A stretch of 64,000 nucleotides of DNA from Paenibacillus phoenicis (GCF_034718895.1 NZ_JAYERP010000001.1:3385501-3449500); one strand, 5' to 3'; numbered from the stretch's first letter, positions 43,221 through 52,191 are shown. The notes: generated by a model not told the origin, from the letters alone. Translations and numbers: made by a program.

Positions 43221-43321
43221 ATAAACTGATGCCCCTTCCTTATGTACTTTCTTGTTGTCAGTATAGCCATTTCGGGAAGTTGTCTTCCCTTGGAAAGCTT
43301 GCGGCTTCAGGCCGCGTTCAA

Positions 43322-44356
43322 TTAGTCGTCGATCCAGCCCTTCGTTTGGGTCCGGACAACCTCCGCGAGGACGTCCAGCCAATCCGGCTGATCGTTTAAA
43401 CAGGGGGCGACCGTAAATCCATCATCGCCCACGGTGCCGCCGCATCGGGCAATGAACTCCTCTTTCGCCTCAATCCCCAGTTCATACAACGTCTCCAGAC
43501 AGTCGGTGACGAATCCGGGGGTAAACACCAACGGCCGTTTCACGCCGCGGTCGGCCAAGCGCTGCAGCTGCTCTGCCGTGGAGGGTCCAAGCCACGTCTC
43601 CGGACCAAACCGCGATTGGTACGCGATATCCCATTGCTCAGGCGTCCAGCCCATCGCCTCCGCCAAGAGGCGCGCGGTTTCGCGGCACTGCTCCGGGTAC
43701 GGGTCGCCGCCGTCGGCATACCGCTGCGGGATACCGTGAAAGCTCAGCAGGAAGTGATCCGGCGGCTGCGGCAGGCGCTGCAGCAGTGCGGTTAGATGCG
43801 TCTGCATCGCGCGAATATAGCCGGGATGGTCGAAGAAGGCGCCCGCCAGGCGAAGCTCCGGCACAAAGCGCTTCGCGGATGAACCCGAGCGCCGGTCCTT
43901 GCCGAGGGCGGCAAAGCAAGCCGCATCATAAATGGCGGCGGTGGTCGTGGACGAGTACTGCGGATACAGCGGCAACACGAGGATACGGTCCACCCCCGCT
44001 GCTTCCAGGCGGCTTACCGCCTGGGCGATGTCCGGTTCGCTGTAGGCGAAGCCCAGCTCAACCTTATAGCGCTCGCCAAGGCGCTGCTGCAGGCCGCTTT
44101 GCTGCCGGCGCGAGATCGCCAGCAGGGGCGAACCCTCCTCGCCCCAAATGCGGGCATACAGCCGGGCCGAGCGCTTGGGGCGAACGGCCAGGATCACGCC
44201 GCGCAGCAGCGGCTGCCACAGCAGCGGCGGGTAATCGATCACGCGCCGGTCGGATAGAAAACGGCGCAAAAAGGGCCGCACCGCCTTGGCCGTCGGCTCC
44301 GCCGGCGTGCCGACCTGCGCCAGCAGCACACCGATCATACGGGATGAAATAGGCAC
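43322..44356 (-). CDS. hemH: ferrochelatase, E. coli-like type
   Basis: 344 residues from GTG 44356, 6 nt after GGAGTGAG. Catalytic His207 in SFHGIPQRYADGGDPYPEQC and Glu288 in GFVTDCLETLYELG. YQSRFGPETWLGPST and TDCLETL are those of E. coli-type protoporphyrin ferrochelatase rather than what I recall of the Bacillus coproporphyrin enzyme. Four cysteines (224, 286, 305, 319) lie in the C-terminal third. It inserts Fe2+ into a porphyrin. No hemE or hemY neighbours, so this is probably an extra copy outside the main heme operon. Confidence 0.85.
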   Translation of the reverse strand: MPISSRMIGVLLAQVGTPAEPTAKAVRPFLRRFLSDRRVIDYPPLLWQPLLRGVILAVRPKRSARLYARIWGEEGSPLLAISRRQQSGLQQRLGERYKVELGFAYSEPDIAQAVSRLEAAGVDRILVLPLYPQYSSTTTAAIYDAACFAALGKDRRSGSSAKRFVPELRLAGAFFDHPGYIRAMQTHLTALLQRLPQPPDHFLLSFHGIPQRYADGGDPYPEQCRETARLLAEAMGWTPEQWDIAYQSRFGPETWLGPSTAEQLQRLADRGVKRPLVFTPGFVTDCLETLYELGIEAKEEFIARCGGTVGDDGFTVAPCLNDQPDWLDVLAEVVRTQTKGWIDD

Positions 44357-44581
44357 GAAAAACTCACTCCGTTCATCTTGGTTCTTGCCTGCTCCCCATT
44401 TGCAGGTAAGCAATAATCCCCTATTCCATCATCCCTGTTAGTTGCCGGATGATCAATCGAAATCCTCAAGTTTTCCAGAATGTTCACATTTGGTAAACGC
44501 AACAAACCGGTCCGATGGAAGCTTGCCACCGAACCGGTCTTTGCCCGTCTGGAGCATAGACGGCCTTTGAATTCCTTAGGA

Positions 44582-46093
44582 TTAACGCGATTCCGGTTGA
44601 ACCTCCGGCTTAAACTCCGGATGGCTGCCCGCAGCTGCCTGCGTTTCCTCCGGCGCGTAGGTGCGGCGCAAGAACAAGCCGATCAACAACGCCACCACGC
44701 CAACGTACATCGAAATGGTAAAGGCTTGGTGCATGCCGGACACCAGCGCGTTCCCCAGCTCGGCCGGATCCTGCGGATTTGCCGAAGCCTTCAGGTAACG
44801 CTCTTGGCCATGCGAGAAGATGCTGATGAACAGCGCGGTACCAATCGCGCCTGACACCTGCTGCAGCGTGTTCATGATCGCGGTGCCATGCGGATATAAG
44901 TTGCGAGGCAGCTGATTCAGCCCCGTCGTTTGCCCCGGCATCATCACCAAGGAAATCCCGATCAATAACGTGATATGCAAGGCGATGACCTCACCGGTCG
45001 AGCTGTCCGTCGACAAGCCGCGCATGAACCACAAGGTGGCGATAACGATGATGAGCCCCGGCGCGATCAGCGCGCGCGGACCGAATTTATCGAACAGCCG
45101 CCCCGCCACCGGCGACATCAGACCGTTGATTACCCCGCCGGGAAGCAAGACGAGACCGGCTGCGAACGGTGCCAACAGCAGTGCGCCCTGCAGGTACATC
45201 GGCAGGATAATCAGCGTCGAGAACAAGGTCATCATCATGACCATGAGCAGCATCGCCGACAAGGTGAACATCGGGTATTTAAAGACGCGGACGTCCAAGG
45301 TCGGCTCAGAGACCCGCAGCTGCCGCCAAACGAACAAGATTAAAGCGATAAATCCGACGACCAGGCAAGTGTAGACGACAGGACTCGACCAGCCTTCACC
45401 TTCGCCCGCGTGGCTAAACCCGTATACGATGCCGCCGAAGCCAATCGTCGACAGCAGAATGGACAGCAGATCCACCCGCGGTTTCGTCAATACCGACACG
45501 TTCCGCAAATACAGCGCTCCGTAGACGATGGATAATACCGCGAGCGGAATCACCAGATAGAACAGCCAACGCCAATCCAACACATCCAGAATCAGGCCGG
45601 ACAGGGTAGGACCAATCGCCGGACCAAACATGATGACCAGGCCGATCGTACCCATGGCCGCGCCTCTTTTTTCCGGAGGATAGATCGTCAGAATGGTATT
45701 CATCATCACCGGAAGCAGCAGCCCTGTTCCAATCGCCTGAATGATCCGACCGAGAAGCAGCACGCCAAACGAAGGCGCAATACCGCAAACGACCGTTCCG
45801 ACCAGGAACAGAATCATCGCCGACAGGAACATCTGCCTCGTCGTAAACCATTGAATCAACAGCGCCGTAATCGGCACCAGAATCCCAATCACTAACATAT
45901 AAGAAGTAGAAAGCCATTGTATCGTCGAAGGCCCCACGTGTAGCTCTTGCATCAAGTCAGTGTAGGCCACATTCAGCAAGGTTTCATTTAATATGGACAC
46001 AAAGGCCCCGATGACCAGGGCTATTGTAATTGGTAAACGCCTGATCCCTTCCACACCGGCGCCTTGAGCCGATGACATCGTTGATGTATTCAT
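44582..46093 (-). CDS. MFS drug efflux pump, DHA2 (EmrB/QacA) family
   Basis: 503 residues; the ATG at 46093 follows GGAGGTAACCCTACAA. Fourteen predicted membrane helices. Landmarks: SILNETLLNVAYTDLM (motif D1-like), QWLSTSYMLVIGILVP, GRIIQAIGTGLLLPVMMNTI (motif C-like region follows), RWLFYLVIPLAV. Proton-driven exporter of hydrophobic compounds. It lies downstream of a TetR gene on the same strand, and an operator-like palindrome overlaps its promoter region. Confidence 0.92.
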   Translation of the reverse strand: MNTSTMSSAQGAGVEGIRRLPITIALVIGAFVSILNETLLNVAYTDLMQELHVGPSTIQWLSTSYMLVIGILVPITALLIQWFTTRQMFLSAMILFLVGTVVCGIAPSFGVLLLGRIIQAIGTGLLLPVMMNTILTIYPPEKRGAAMGTIGLVIMFGPAIGPTLSGLILDVLDWRWLFYLVIPLAVLSIVYGALYLRNVSVLTKPRVDLLSILLSTIGFGGIVYGFSHAGEGEGWSSPVVYTCLVVGFIALILFVWRQLRVSEPTLDVRVFKYPMFTLSAMLLMVMMMTLFSTLIILPMYLQGALLLAPFAAGLVLLPGGVINGLMSPVAGRLFDKFGPRALIAPGLIIVIATLWFMRGLSTDSSTGEVIALHITLLIGISLVMMPGQTTGLNQLPRNLYPHGTAIMNTLQQVSGAIGTALFISIFSHGQERYLKASANPQDPAELGNALVSGMHQAFTISMYVGVVALLIGLFLRRTYAPEETQAAAGSHPEFKPEVQPESR

Positions 46094-46201
46094 TTGTAGG
46101 GTTACCTCCATCTTCTCCTATTTTTGGACTTTGCGTCTCTCTCTAGGTTTCATATATATGAATAAGGCAAAGCATGCCTTGGGGTTCGTGCTGGCGACTG
46201 A

Positions 46202-46215
46202 ATAGACCGTTCTAT
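46202..46215. promoter_or_regulatory. TetR operator-like palindrome before the efflux gene
   Basis: ATAGACCGTTCTAT, close to the LmrA/QdoR-type palindrome ATAGACC-GGTCTAT, about 109 nt before the efflux start and overlapping TATATATA on the minus strand, a probable -10. Confidence 0.6.
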
Positions 46216-46287
46216 ATATAAAATTTAAAATAAAGGGGCGCGATCTCGCTTCCTTCTTCTGCCGCAAGGGCCTCCGAGCAACGGGGC

Positions 46288-46857
46288 TCAGGCAGGAAAG
46301 AGCCGCGGAATCAAACGAGCTGCCGTGTGCAAAGGTTGGCTGCTCTTTTGCGTTAAGCACATGATGATCGAACCTTCTACGATCCCATTGATCAGAACGG
46401 CTAAATCCGCCGATTCTTCCGCACTGTAGCCGGAAGCGATAAATTTCTTCTCCAATTCAGCGATCCAGGCGTCATACACTTCGCAGCAGGCTTGACGAAT
46501 ATTCTCGTTGCTGCGGGCGGTCTCGTGGGCGACGATGCCAATCGGCACCCCTAGCTTCGCATCCTCGCGGTCATAGTTCTCGGCAATGAGAAGCAGCAGC
46601 GCTTGCACGGCCCCAATTGCATCTTCTGTGGATTCCAGCACGGCGCGCAAGCTCGCCAAAGTGACGTTCTTGGTGTAAACGACAGCTTCACACGCGAGTT
46701 GTTCTTTGCCTTCAGGGAAATGGTAATACAACGATCCCTTGGGTGCACCGCTCATTTGGGTGATTTGGTTCAGCCCCGTCGCGTTATACCCTTGGCTCTG
46801 CAGCAGCTTGGCCGTCGTTTCGATCAGCAACTGTCGGGTTGGATTCTGATTGGGCAT
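46288..46857 (-). CDS. TetR family repressor (LmrA/QdoR/YxaF-like)
   Basis: 189 residues. HTH: TGLNQITQMSGAPKGSLYYHFPEGKEQLA, a signature nearly diagnostic for the LmrA/QdoR subgroup. The C-terminal ligand domain contains GIVAHETARSNENIRQACCE. Its own promoter region carries TAGACC-N4-GGTCTA, and a second variant precedes the efflux pump, so it should repress both. Inducer unknown (lincomycin or flavonoids in Bacillus relatives). Confidence 0.9.
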   Translation of the reverse strand: MPNQNPTRQLLIETTAKLLQSQGYNATGLNQITQMSGAPKGSLYYHFPEGKEQLACEAVVYTKNVTLASLRAVLESTEDAIGAVQALLLLIAENYDREDAKLGVPIGIVAHETARSNENIRQACCEVYDAWIAELEKKFIASGYSAEESADLAVLINGIVEGSIIMCLTQKSSQPLHTAARLIPRLFPA

Positions 46858-46884
46858 GCATACCGGTACCTTTCCGCGTAAGAT

Positions 46885-46900
46885 TAGACCGATTGGTCTA
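46885..46900. promoter_or_regulatory. TetR operator palindrome before the repressor gene
   Basis: TAGACCGATTGGTCTA, perfect 6-bp arms with a 4-nt spacer, 28-43 nt before the repressor start. Confidence 0.7.
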
Positions 46901-46960
46901 CATGATGATAAGCGATGTCCAAGGCCAATGTCAACACTTTAGGTCCGGTATGCCCCCATT

Positions 46961-47818
46961 TTATAAGCGCAGGTACATCTCATGCAGGCTGATTTTATCG
47001 CGAACAAACCCGTGCCGGTCCAAAAATCCTTCCAGCAAGGCATTATCGGGCAAAGAGGCTGTGAATTTAACGAAGCCTAATTCCTCGCGGGCAGCGACCA
47101 GCATCCGGGTGGCCAAGCCTTGTCCCCGATGCCGATTGCTGACAATCAGCATATTAATCTTGCCAGTTGGACTAATCGAGAGCCCTCCGGCCCATTCACC
47201 GTCCACCTGAACGCCGTAATAGACGTTGGAAGGAGTTCGCTGCTGATACTCCAAATCGTTTTGCCAGTTTATGTGAAAATATCTCCAAGGGCCCACCAGA
47301 TCGGCGAAGGTCTCGAACGTAATCTGCTCCACCGGCACTCCCGCAGAAGCCCCAAGCGGGGCTTCCAGTCGGGAAGCATCGGGAAGGGTGAAGAACGAGA
47401 CGTCGTACACACGGCGGTATCCTCTTTTTAGATAAAAAGCGATCGCCCGGTCGTTCCCGGCAATGACCTCCAGGAACAACTGCTTGCAACCGGCTTGCAG
47501 CGCCTCCTCCCGGTGCAGGCCCATCAAACCTGCACTTACTCCCTTGCCGCGGTATTCCGGGCTGACGGCCAGCGCGCCGCAGCGCATCGTTCGGACGGAC
47601 TCGTAGACCTTGCTGCCGCCCAAGACAACCCCCACGGGTTCTTCGCCGTCGAGAGCCACGAAGGAGTGCTCACGCGCATTGCCTTCCGGACCAAAAAATC
47701 GATCCTCAAACTCCGCTTCGGTCAAATTAAATTGGATGATATAATCGGCAAAACCGCGTTGAAACGCCTGATATATCGTGTTCATGTCCAGGTCCGTGCC
47801 CCGTACGTATCGCATCAT
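46961..47818 (-). CDS. tandem GNAT acetyltransferase
   Basis: 285 residues with two GNAT folds. In the first, GALAVSPEYRGKGVSAGLMG (about 81-100) is the acetyl-CoA loop, followed by GNDRAIAFYLKRGYRRVYDV. In the second, LIVSNRHRGQGLATRMLVAA (about 226-245) is a second complete acetyl-CoA loop, ending with LLEGFLDRHGFV. Both pyrophosphate-binding loops look intact, which is less common than one dead half. Substrate unknown. Its stop lies 103 nt past the TetR gene start. GAGGAAGGAGAACGAG precedes the start. Confidence 0.85.
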   Translation of the reverse strand: MMRYVRGTDLDMNTIYQAFQRGFADYIIQFNLTEAEFEDRFFGPEGNAREHSFVALDGEEPVGVVLGGSKVYESVRTMRCGALAVSPEYRGKGVSAGLMGLHREEALQAGCKQLFLEVIAGNDRAIAFYLKRGYRRVYDVSFFTLPDASRLEAPLGASAGVPVEQITFETFADLVGPWRYFHINWQNDLEYQQRTPSNVYYGVQVDGEWAGGLSISPTGKINMLIVSNRHRGQGLATRMLVAAREELGFVKFTASLPDNALLEGFLDRHGFVRDKISLHEMYLRL

Positions 47819-47847
47819 CGTCTCGTTCTCCTTCCTCGCATAGCCTT

Positions 47848-48828
47848 TTACCAGGCGTAGGCTTTTGGCGCTTCACCGCCCGGACCCGGGAAGATCTCGT
47901 CGATGGCCTTCAGCGTCTCCTCGCTCAGCTCGACTTCGACAACCCGCAGCGATTCCTCAAATTGCTGCAGCGTGCGCGGCCCGATAATCGGCGCCGTAAC
48001 CGCCGGATGCGCCAGCGTCCAGGCGAGGGCCACCGTGGCTTCCGATTCGCCCAGCTCTTTGCACAGCTGGCTGAACCGCTCCAGCTGCGGGCGCAGCTTC
48101 TCGATCCGTTCGGTCTGCTTGGCCGTACGCGAGCCCGGCTGCGGATTCAGATTCCCGCCGAGAATCCCTCCGTCCAACGGGCTCCACGGGATGACGCCGA
48201 TCCCCAGCTCCTCGGCTGCAGGCAGAACCTCCAGCTCCGGCAGACGGCACAGGAGGCTGTACTTATGCTGCTCGGAGACAAGGCCCAGCGCCCCGCGGGC
48301 TTTCGCCTCATATTGGGCTTTCACAAGATCCCGCCCGGCAAAGTTGCTGGCGCCAACGTATCCGATCTTGCCTTGTTTTTGCGCGATGTCAAAAGCATTC
48401 CATAACTCATCCCAAGAAACGTTCCGGTCGACATGATGCATCTGGTACAGTTCGATATGGTCCGTGCCGAGCCGCCGCAGCGAATCGTCCAGATGGCGGC
48501 GGATTTTGTAGGCCGATAAGCCGGAACTGCCTTCATTCGGATCCGACGCAGGATCGCTCATCGCTCCGTACACCTTCGTCGCCAGCACGACCTTCTCTCT
48601 ACGACCGCCGCCCTGCGCGAACCAACGGCCGATGATCTCCTCAGTCCAGCCGCGATGCGACGTACCGCCGTAGACGTTAGCCGTATCGAAGAAATTGACG
48701 CCGGCATCAATCGCAGCGTCCATGATTTTAAACGCTTCCTTCTCATCCGTCGTTGGCCCAAAATTCATCGTTCCCAGGCACAAACGGCTGACCTTCAATC
48801 CGGTTCTTCCCAAACTGACGTACTTCAT
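47848..48828 (-). CDS. aldo/keto reductase (YccK/IolS-like class)
   Basis: 326 residues from ATG 48828, which has AAGGAGG at correct spacing. MKYVSLGRTGLKVSRLCLGT and GVNFFDTANVYGGTSHRGWTEE hold the catalytic Asp and Tyr. VLATKVYG holds Lys and ELYQMHHVDRNVSWDELW holds His. Near the end ITAPIIGPRTLQQFEESLR is the NADPH site. Reduces aldehydes or ketones; substrate unknown. Starts 28-30 nt upstream of the GNAT gene, so the two may be cotranscribed. Confidence 0.9.
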   Translation of the reverse strand: MKYVSLGRTGLKVSRLCLGTMNFGPTTDEKEAFKIMDAAIDAGVNFFDTANVYGGTSHRGWTEEIIGRWFAQGGGRREKVVLATKVYGAMSDPASDPNEGSSGLSAYKIRRHLDDSLRRLGTDHIELYQMHHVDRNVSWDELWNAFDIAQKQGKIGYVGASNFAGRDLVKAQYEAKARGALGLVSEQHKYSLLCRLPELEVLPAAEELGIGVIPWSPLDGGILGGNLNPQPGSRTAKQTERIEKLRPQLERFSQLCKELGESEATVALAWTLAHPAVTAPIIGPRTLQQFEESLRVVEVELSEETLKAIDEIFPGPGGEAPKAYAW

Positions 48829-48994
48829 GTCAACAACCTCCTTGAGCGTTTTTTGGAAGTAACTTGCCATGATGAAATAGTCCACACCCATTATATACCA
48901 GATGGGAGACCCGGGGAAGACAGCCTGTCCAAGCCAGAAGGATGTCCGGCCCCCTTTTAATCCCTGAGACCAGTAATCCGCCGTGAACAGGAGG

Positions 48995-49037
48995 AAAGCC
49001 TCCGGCTTACCACCTATTGAGGTGCAGCCGGAGGCTT
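48995..49037. terminator. hairpin downstream of the ArsR gene
   Basis: AAGCCTCCGGCT (48996-49007) pairs with AGCCGGAGGCTT (49026-49037), with CACCT/AGGTG inside the loop. It is a very stable stem but the T-tract is weak on both strands. Confidence 0.6.
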
Positions 49038-49040
49038 CAT

Positions 49041-49439
49041 TTATTCGCCCGGAGTCTCGCTTGCGCTGCCGGACGGCGGCGTCGGGACGGGGCGAAGTCC
49101 CGCCGGTTCCGCGCCCGGTTCGGATTCAACATAGTGCTTGAGCAGGGACAACTTGTTCTCCCAGAACCGCTCGTAATACGCCAGCCAGCGCTTCAGCTCC
49201 AGCAGCGGGTCGGCGTCCAGGCGATAGCGCGTCTCCCGACCGACCTTGCGCTCGCGCACGAGTCCGGCTTCGGCCAAGATGCGCAGGTGCTTGGATACCG
49301 CGGTCCGGCTGATCGGGAACCGGCTGCTGATGTCCTTCAACGGCAGCTCTTGCCCGCTCAGCAGCTTCAGAAGCTCCCGGCGCGTTGGGTCGGCAATCGC
49401 CTGGAACACGTCATGTTTTGCAGAGGCTGCCTCCGCCAT
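49041..49439 (-). CDS. ArsR family regulator paired with SRPBCC gene
   Basis: 132 residues. Winged helix: FQAIADPTRRELLKLLSGQE, ISRTAVSKHLRILAEAGLV, RKVGRETRYRLDADPLLELK. No metal-binding ELCVCDL motif, so it is not a metal sensor. The C-terminus is Pro/Gly-rich. The gene starts 3 nt after the SRPBCC gene's stop, the familiar order in which the regulator and an AHSA1-like protein form one operon. Likely operators GAAACC-N4-GGTTTC lie upstream of the operon. Confidence 0.88.
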   Translation of the reverse strand: MAEAASAKHDVFQAIADPTRRELLKLLSGQELPLKDISSRFPISRTAVSKHLRILAEAGLVRERKVGRETRYRLDADPLLELKRWLAYYERFWENKLSLLKHYVESEPGAEPAGLRPVPTPPSGSASETPGE

Positions 49440-49442
49440 GGC

Positions 49443-49868
49443 TTACCCCTGTACGTATTCGGCCAGCTTGACGACGATACCGGTCCAGCCTTGATCCATG
49501 CGGCCGCGAACCAGCTCGTGCGCCTCGCCGAATTCGGTAACTTGGTCGACGGTCCACCCGCCGTGAATCAATGTAAATTCAGTTTGCTCCCCTTTTTCCT
49601 CCAGCTCGAAGGTCACCGTCCAATCCTTGCCCCAATTAAACGATAACCGGTGCGGCGGCTCCAATTCCGTCACCTTGCACGGGGAGTCTCCGAACGGGCC
49701 GGCATGCAGGACAAACTCATACCCTAATACCGGCTGGAAGCTGTTTGGCATAAACCAGGCGGCAATCCCCTCCGACGTAGCTACAGCCTCCCATACCCGC
49801 GAGATGGGTGCATTGAGCAGGATCGTGTGCCGGATATCCGGCAGCTTGCCCGTATTGTTTTGTTCCAT
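49443..49868 (-). CDS. SRPBCC/AHSA1-like protein
   Basis: 141 residues, AAAAAGGAGAATAG before the ATG. DIRHTILLNAPISRVWEAVA opens the START-like fold and is followed by GIAAWFMPNSFQP and GWTGIVVKLAEYVQG at the end, as in Hsp90-activator-homology domain proteins. Members bind hydrophobic ligands in a deep cavity; the ligand here is unknown. First gene of a two-gene operon with ArsR. Confidence 0.88.
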   Translation of the reverse strand: MEQNNTGKLPDIRHTILLNAPISRVWEAVATSEGIAAWFMPNSFQPVLGYEFVLHAGPFGDSPCKVTELEPPHRLSFNWGKDWTVTFELEEKGEQTEFTLIHGGWTVDQVTEFGEAHELVRGRMDQGWTGIVVKLAEYVQG

Positions 49869-49908
49869 CGTCTATTCTCCTTTTTACTCATGATTGTTCA
49901 GTTAATAT

Positions 49909-49959
49909 GAAACCAAAAGGTTTCCTAATAACAGTGATTATATGACACCATTTGGTTTC
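49909..49959. promoter_or_regulatory. two GAAACC-N4-GGTTTC palindromes before the SRPBCC-ArsR operon
   Basis: GAAACCAAAAGGTTTC (49909-49924, perfect) and GACACCATTTGGTTTC (49944-49959, one mismatch) lie 35 bp apart centre to centre and 41-91 nt before the SRPBCC start. Candidate sites for autoregulation by the ArsR protein. Confidence 0.65.
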
Positions 49960-49989
49960 ATGTCAACAACACTAGGATTCCATAGGTTC

Positions 49990-50036
49990 AAAAAAAAGAT
50001 CCACATCTCCAGCAAAAAGCAGCGATGCGGATCTTT
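49990..50036 (-). terminator. terminator of the alpha-galactosidase gene
   Basis: On the minus strand AAAGATCCGCATC pairs with GATGTGGATCTTT and is followed by T-rich sequence, 14 nt after the stop. Confidence 0.88.
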
Positions 50037-50049
50037 AGATATAAACTTC

Positions 50050-52152
50050 CTACCGTTTACGGCGGATTTCGAACAATCGGGCAGACGGTGCGGAAGGCAA
50101 GGTGACCGTCAGCTGACCCGCAGCGGCATCCCAGTTCCACGCGCAAACCAAGTCCTGCGGATAGGCACAGCGGATGTCCAGCGCCTCCCCTTGCAGCGCT
50201 GGAAGCGGCAAGGCTTGAGACGAGGCTTCCCCGCGCGTACGCCATACGGCCAGATATACCGTATCGCTGTCCGGCCGGCGCAGGCCCAGGCTGATCCAGT
50301 CGTCCTGCTGCTTGGGCAGCCCCAGCGGCCAGAACGGCAACGACTCTGGAATGTCCGCGCGAATCGTCTTGTAATAGTCCAGCGCCTGCTTCACCAGCTC
50401 CCGGCGCCGCGGGCTTAACTCTGCCAGATGACCGCTCTGATGCACACGCAGCAGCAGCGCATTCACCATGTTGAAGACGACCTCTTCATCGTCGCCTTCC
50501 CGCAGCGGATACGACCAGATGGCGGATTGCTCCGGCGTCAGCGCAGACGGGGATGCAGCGGCGATGGCCGCATAGTTCACGTAATTCTCCTGGTCGCTGG
50601 TCGATTGGATGCTGTAACGACTTAACATCGCGTAATCCATCCGCATCCCCCCGCTGGAGCAGTTCTCGATGACGAGCTCCGGATAGCGTTCGAAAATCCG
50701 ATCCAGCCAAGCCAAGTACGCGCGGTTATGCTGCAGCAGTCCGTCGCCGAAGCTGTCTGCCGCTGTTTCCGTCCCGATTCCGGCGTTGATGTTGTAGTCC
50801 ATTTTGATATAGCCGACACCATAGTCCTCCACCAAGCGGCGAATGACCTCATCGGCGTGGGCCACCACCTTCGGGTTGCGGTAATCCAGCTGGTATCGGC
50901 TGCGGTCCATCACCCGTTTGCCGTGCCGGATGAAGAACCAGCTGTCGTCCGTGTCAGCCAGCTTCGGACTGTTGATGCCCATAACCTCCAGCTCAAGCCA
51001 TAATCCCGGCACCATTCCTTTGCTCCGGATATAATCCAACACGTACTTGATCCCTTCCGGGAACCGTTCTGAAGACGGCAGCCATTCTCCCACGCCGTCC
51101 CACCACTCACCCGGAGCGTACCAGCCGGCATCGATGCAGAAGTATTCGCAGCCCGCTTCGGCGGCGGCATCGATCAATGGCAGCAGCTTCGCCGTCGTGG
51201 GTGAACCCCAAAGGCAATTCATATAATCGTTGAAAATAATCCGCAGCTCCCGGTTATCCGCGTTTGGCCGGCGAATCCGGCGCCGGTAAGCGGTCAGCTG
51301 GCCGATCGCTTCCTCAAAGCCGCCATTGGCCGCGCCAACGGCAACCGGTACGCTGATAAACCGCTCGCCAGGCTGAAGCGATTTCCACCAATGGTTATCG
51401 TGCTCGGTCGGACCGCTGAGGAGCAAGGTCAGTTGGTCCACCTGGTCGAAGATCTCCCAGTGCCAAGAGCCGTTATGCTCGATTTGCCAGAACAAGACGC
51501 TCCCCGCCTCCCGGTTCTCCAGGACAGCCATCGGGATATGCTCGGCCGCCGACCAGGAACCCGTATTGCTGCAGGAGATCCGCTTGGAGCTGCGGTCCGT
51601 CAAATGGGATAAGCCGAGCTCAGGCAATTTGTAAGTGCGCCACTGCAGCTCGCTTTGCCATCCGGTGTGGGGGATGGACAGCCACATTTTTTCGTCCCGA
51701 TCCTGACTGCCTTCCTTATCCAAACCGGTCAATGCAAAGGAAGAAATGTACTCTATACCTACTGCTTCCGGCCCGGCATTGTACAGTTCTGCCCAAGCCC
51801 GGACCGTCTGCACCCCGTCGTAAAATTGGATGTGCTGCACCGCCTGCAGCCCGGTCTTCGGGTCGCGCAGCGCAATTTCCAGCTTCCTCCCCAACTCGTT
51901 GCGTCCTTTGGTATGGCCGGCATACACCATCCGTAGTCCCGGGTACGATGCCCGGTGGGTTCGTCCGTGATACTCAGCCCGGTCCTCTCCAGTTAATTGC
52001 AGCTCCATCAGGCGGAAGCCCGGTTTCTGCTCCTTCTGGATCACCGCTTCATTCAGCGCGTTTGCCCCAAAATGAAGCAGCCGCACATCCTGCTCGTCGG
52101 TGACTTCCAATACGAGATGTAAGCCGTTTTCCCGAAGCTCGATTTGATTCAT
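50050..52152 (-). CDS. alpha-galactosidase, GH36 family
   Basis: 700 residues from ATG 52152 (MNQIELRENGLHLVLE). Supersandwich N-domain, then a (beta/alpha)8 barrel: CIDAGWYAPGEWWDGVGEW (about 339-357), nucleophile Asp452 in YIKMDYNINAG, CSSGGMRMDYAMLSRY (498-513) and acid/base Asp520 in QSTSDQENYVNY. A C-terminal beta domain ends the protein. It has no signal peptide, so it hydrolyses imported alpha-galactosides such as melibiose or raffinose in the cytoplasm. The binding-protein gene lies 105 nt upstream on the same strand, separated by a terminator that may allow partial read-through. Confidence 0.92.
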   Translation of the reverse strand: MNQIELRENGLHLVLEVTDEQDVRLLHFGANALNEAVIQKEQKPGFRLMELQLTGEDRAEYHGRTHRASYPGLRMVYAGHTKGRNELGRKLEIALRDPKTGLQAVQHIQFYDGVQTVRAWAELYNAGPEAVGIEYISSFALTGLDKEGSQDRDEKMWLSIPHTGWQSELQWRTYKLPELGLSHLTDRSSKRISCSNTGSWSAAEHIPMAVLENREAGSVLFWQIEHNGSWHWEIFDQVDQLTLLLSGPTEHDNHWWKSLQPGERFISVPVAVGAANGGFEEAIGQLTAYRRRIRRPNADNRELRIIFNDYMNCLWGSPTTAKLLPLIDAAAEAGCEYFCIDAGWYAPGEWWDGVGEWLPSSERFPEGIKYVLDYIRSKGMVPGLWLELEVMGINSPKLADTDDSWFFIRHGKRVMDRSRYQLDYRNPKVVAHADEVIRRLVEDYGVGYIKMDYNINAGIGTETAADSFGDGLLQHNRAYLAWLDRIFERYPELVIENCSSGGMRMDYAMLSRYSIQSTSDQENYVNYAAIAAASPSALTPEQSAIWSYPLREGDDEEVVFNMVNALLLRVHQSGHLAELSPRRRELVKQALDYYKTIRADIPESLPFWPLGLPKQQDDWISLGLRRPDSDTVYLAVWRTRGEASSQALPLPALQGEALDIRCAYPQDLVCAWNWDAAAGQLTVTLPSAPSARLFEIRRKR

Positions 52153-52191
52153 CACCCTCGCACACTCCTTACCTGTCCTAAGTAAAAGCAA

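Noticed and set aside
43221..43321. Purine riboswitch expected before the NCS2 permease
   Set aside because: The 100-nt space shows none of the conserved purine-aptamer loops that I could identify.
46118..46360. 80-codon minus-strand frame between TetR and efflux genes
   Set aside because: It crosses the operator and promoter of the pump and begins inside the TetR gene, with no ribosome site.
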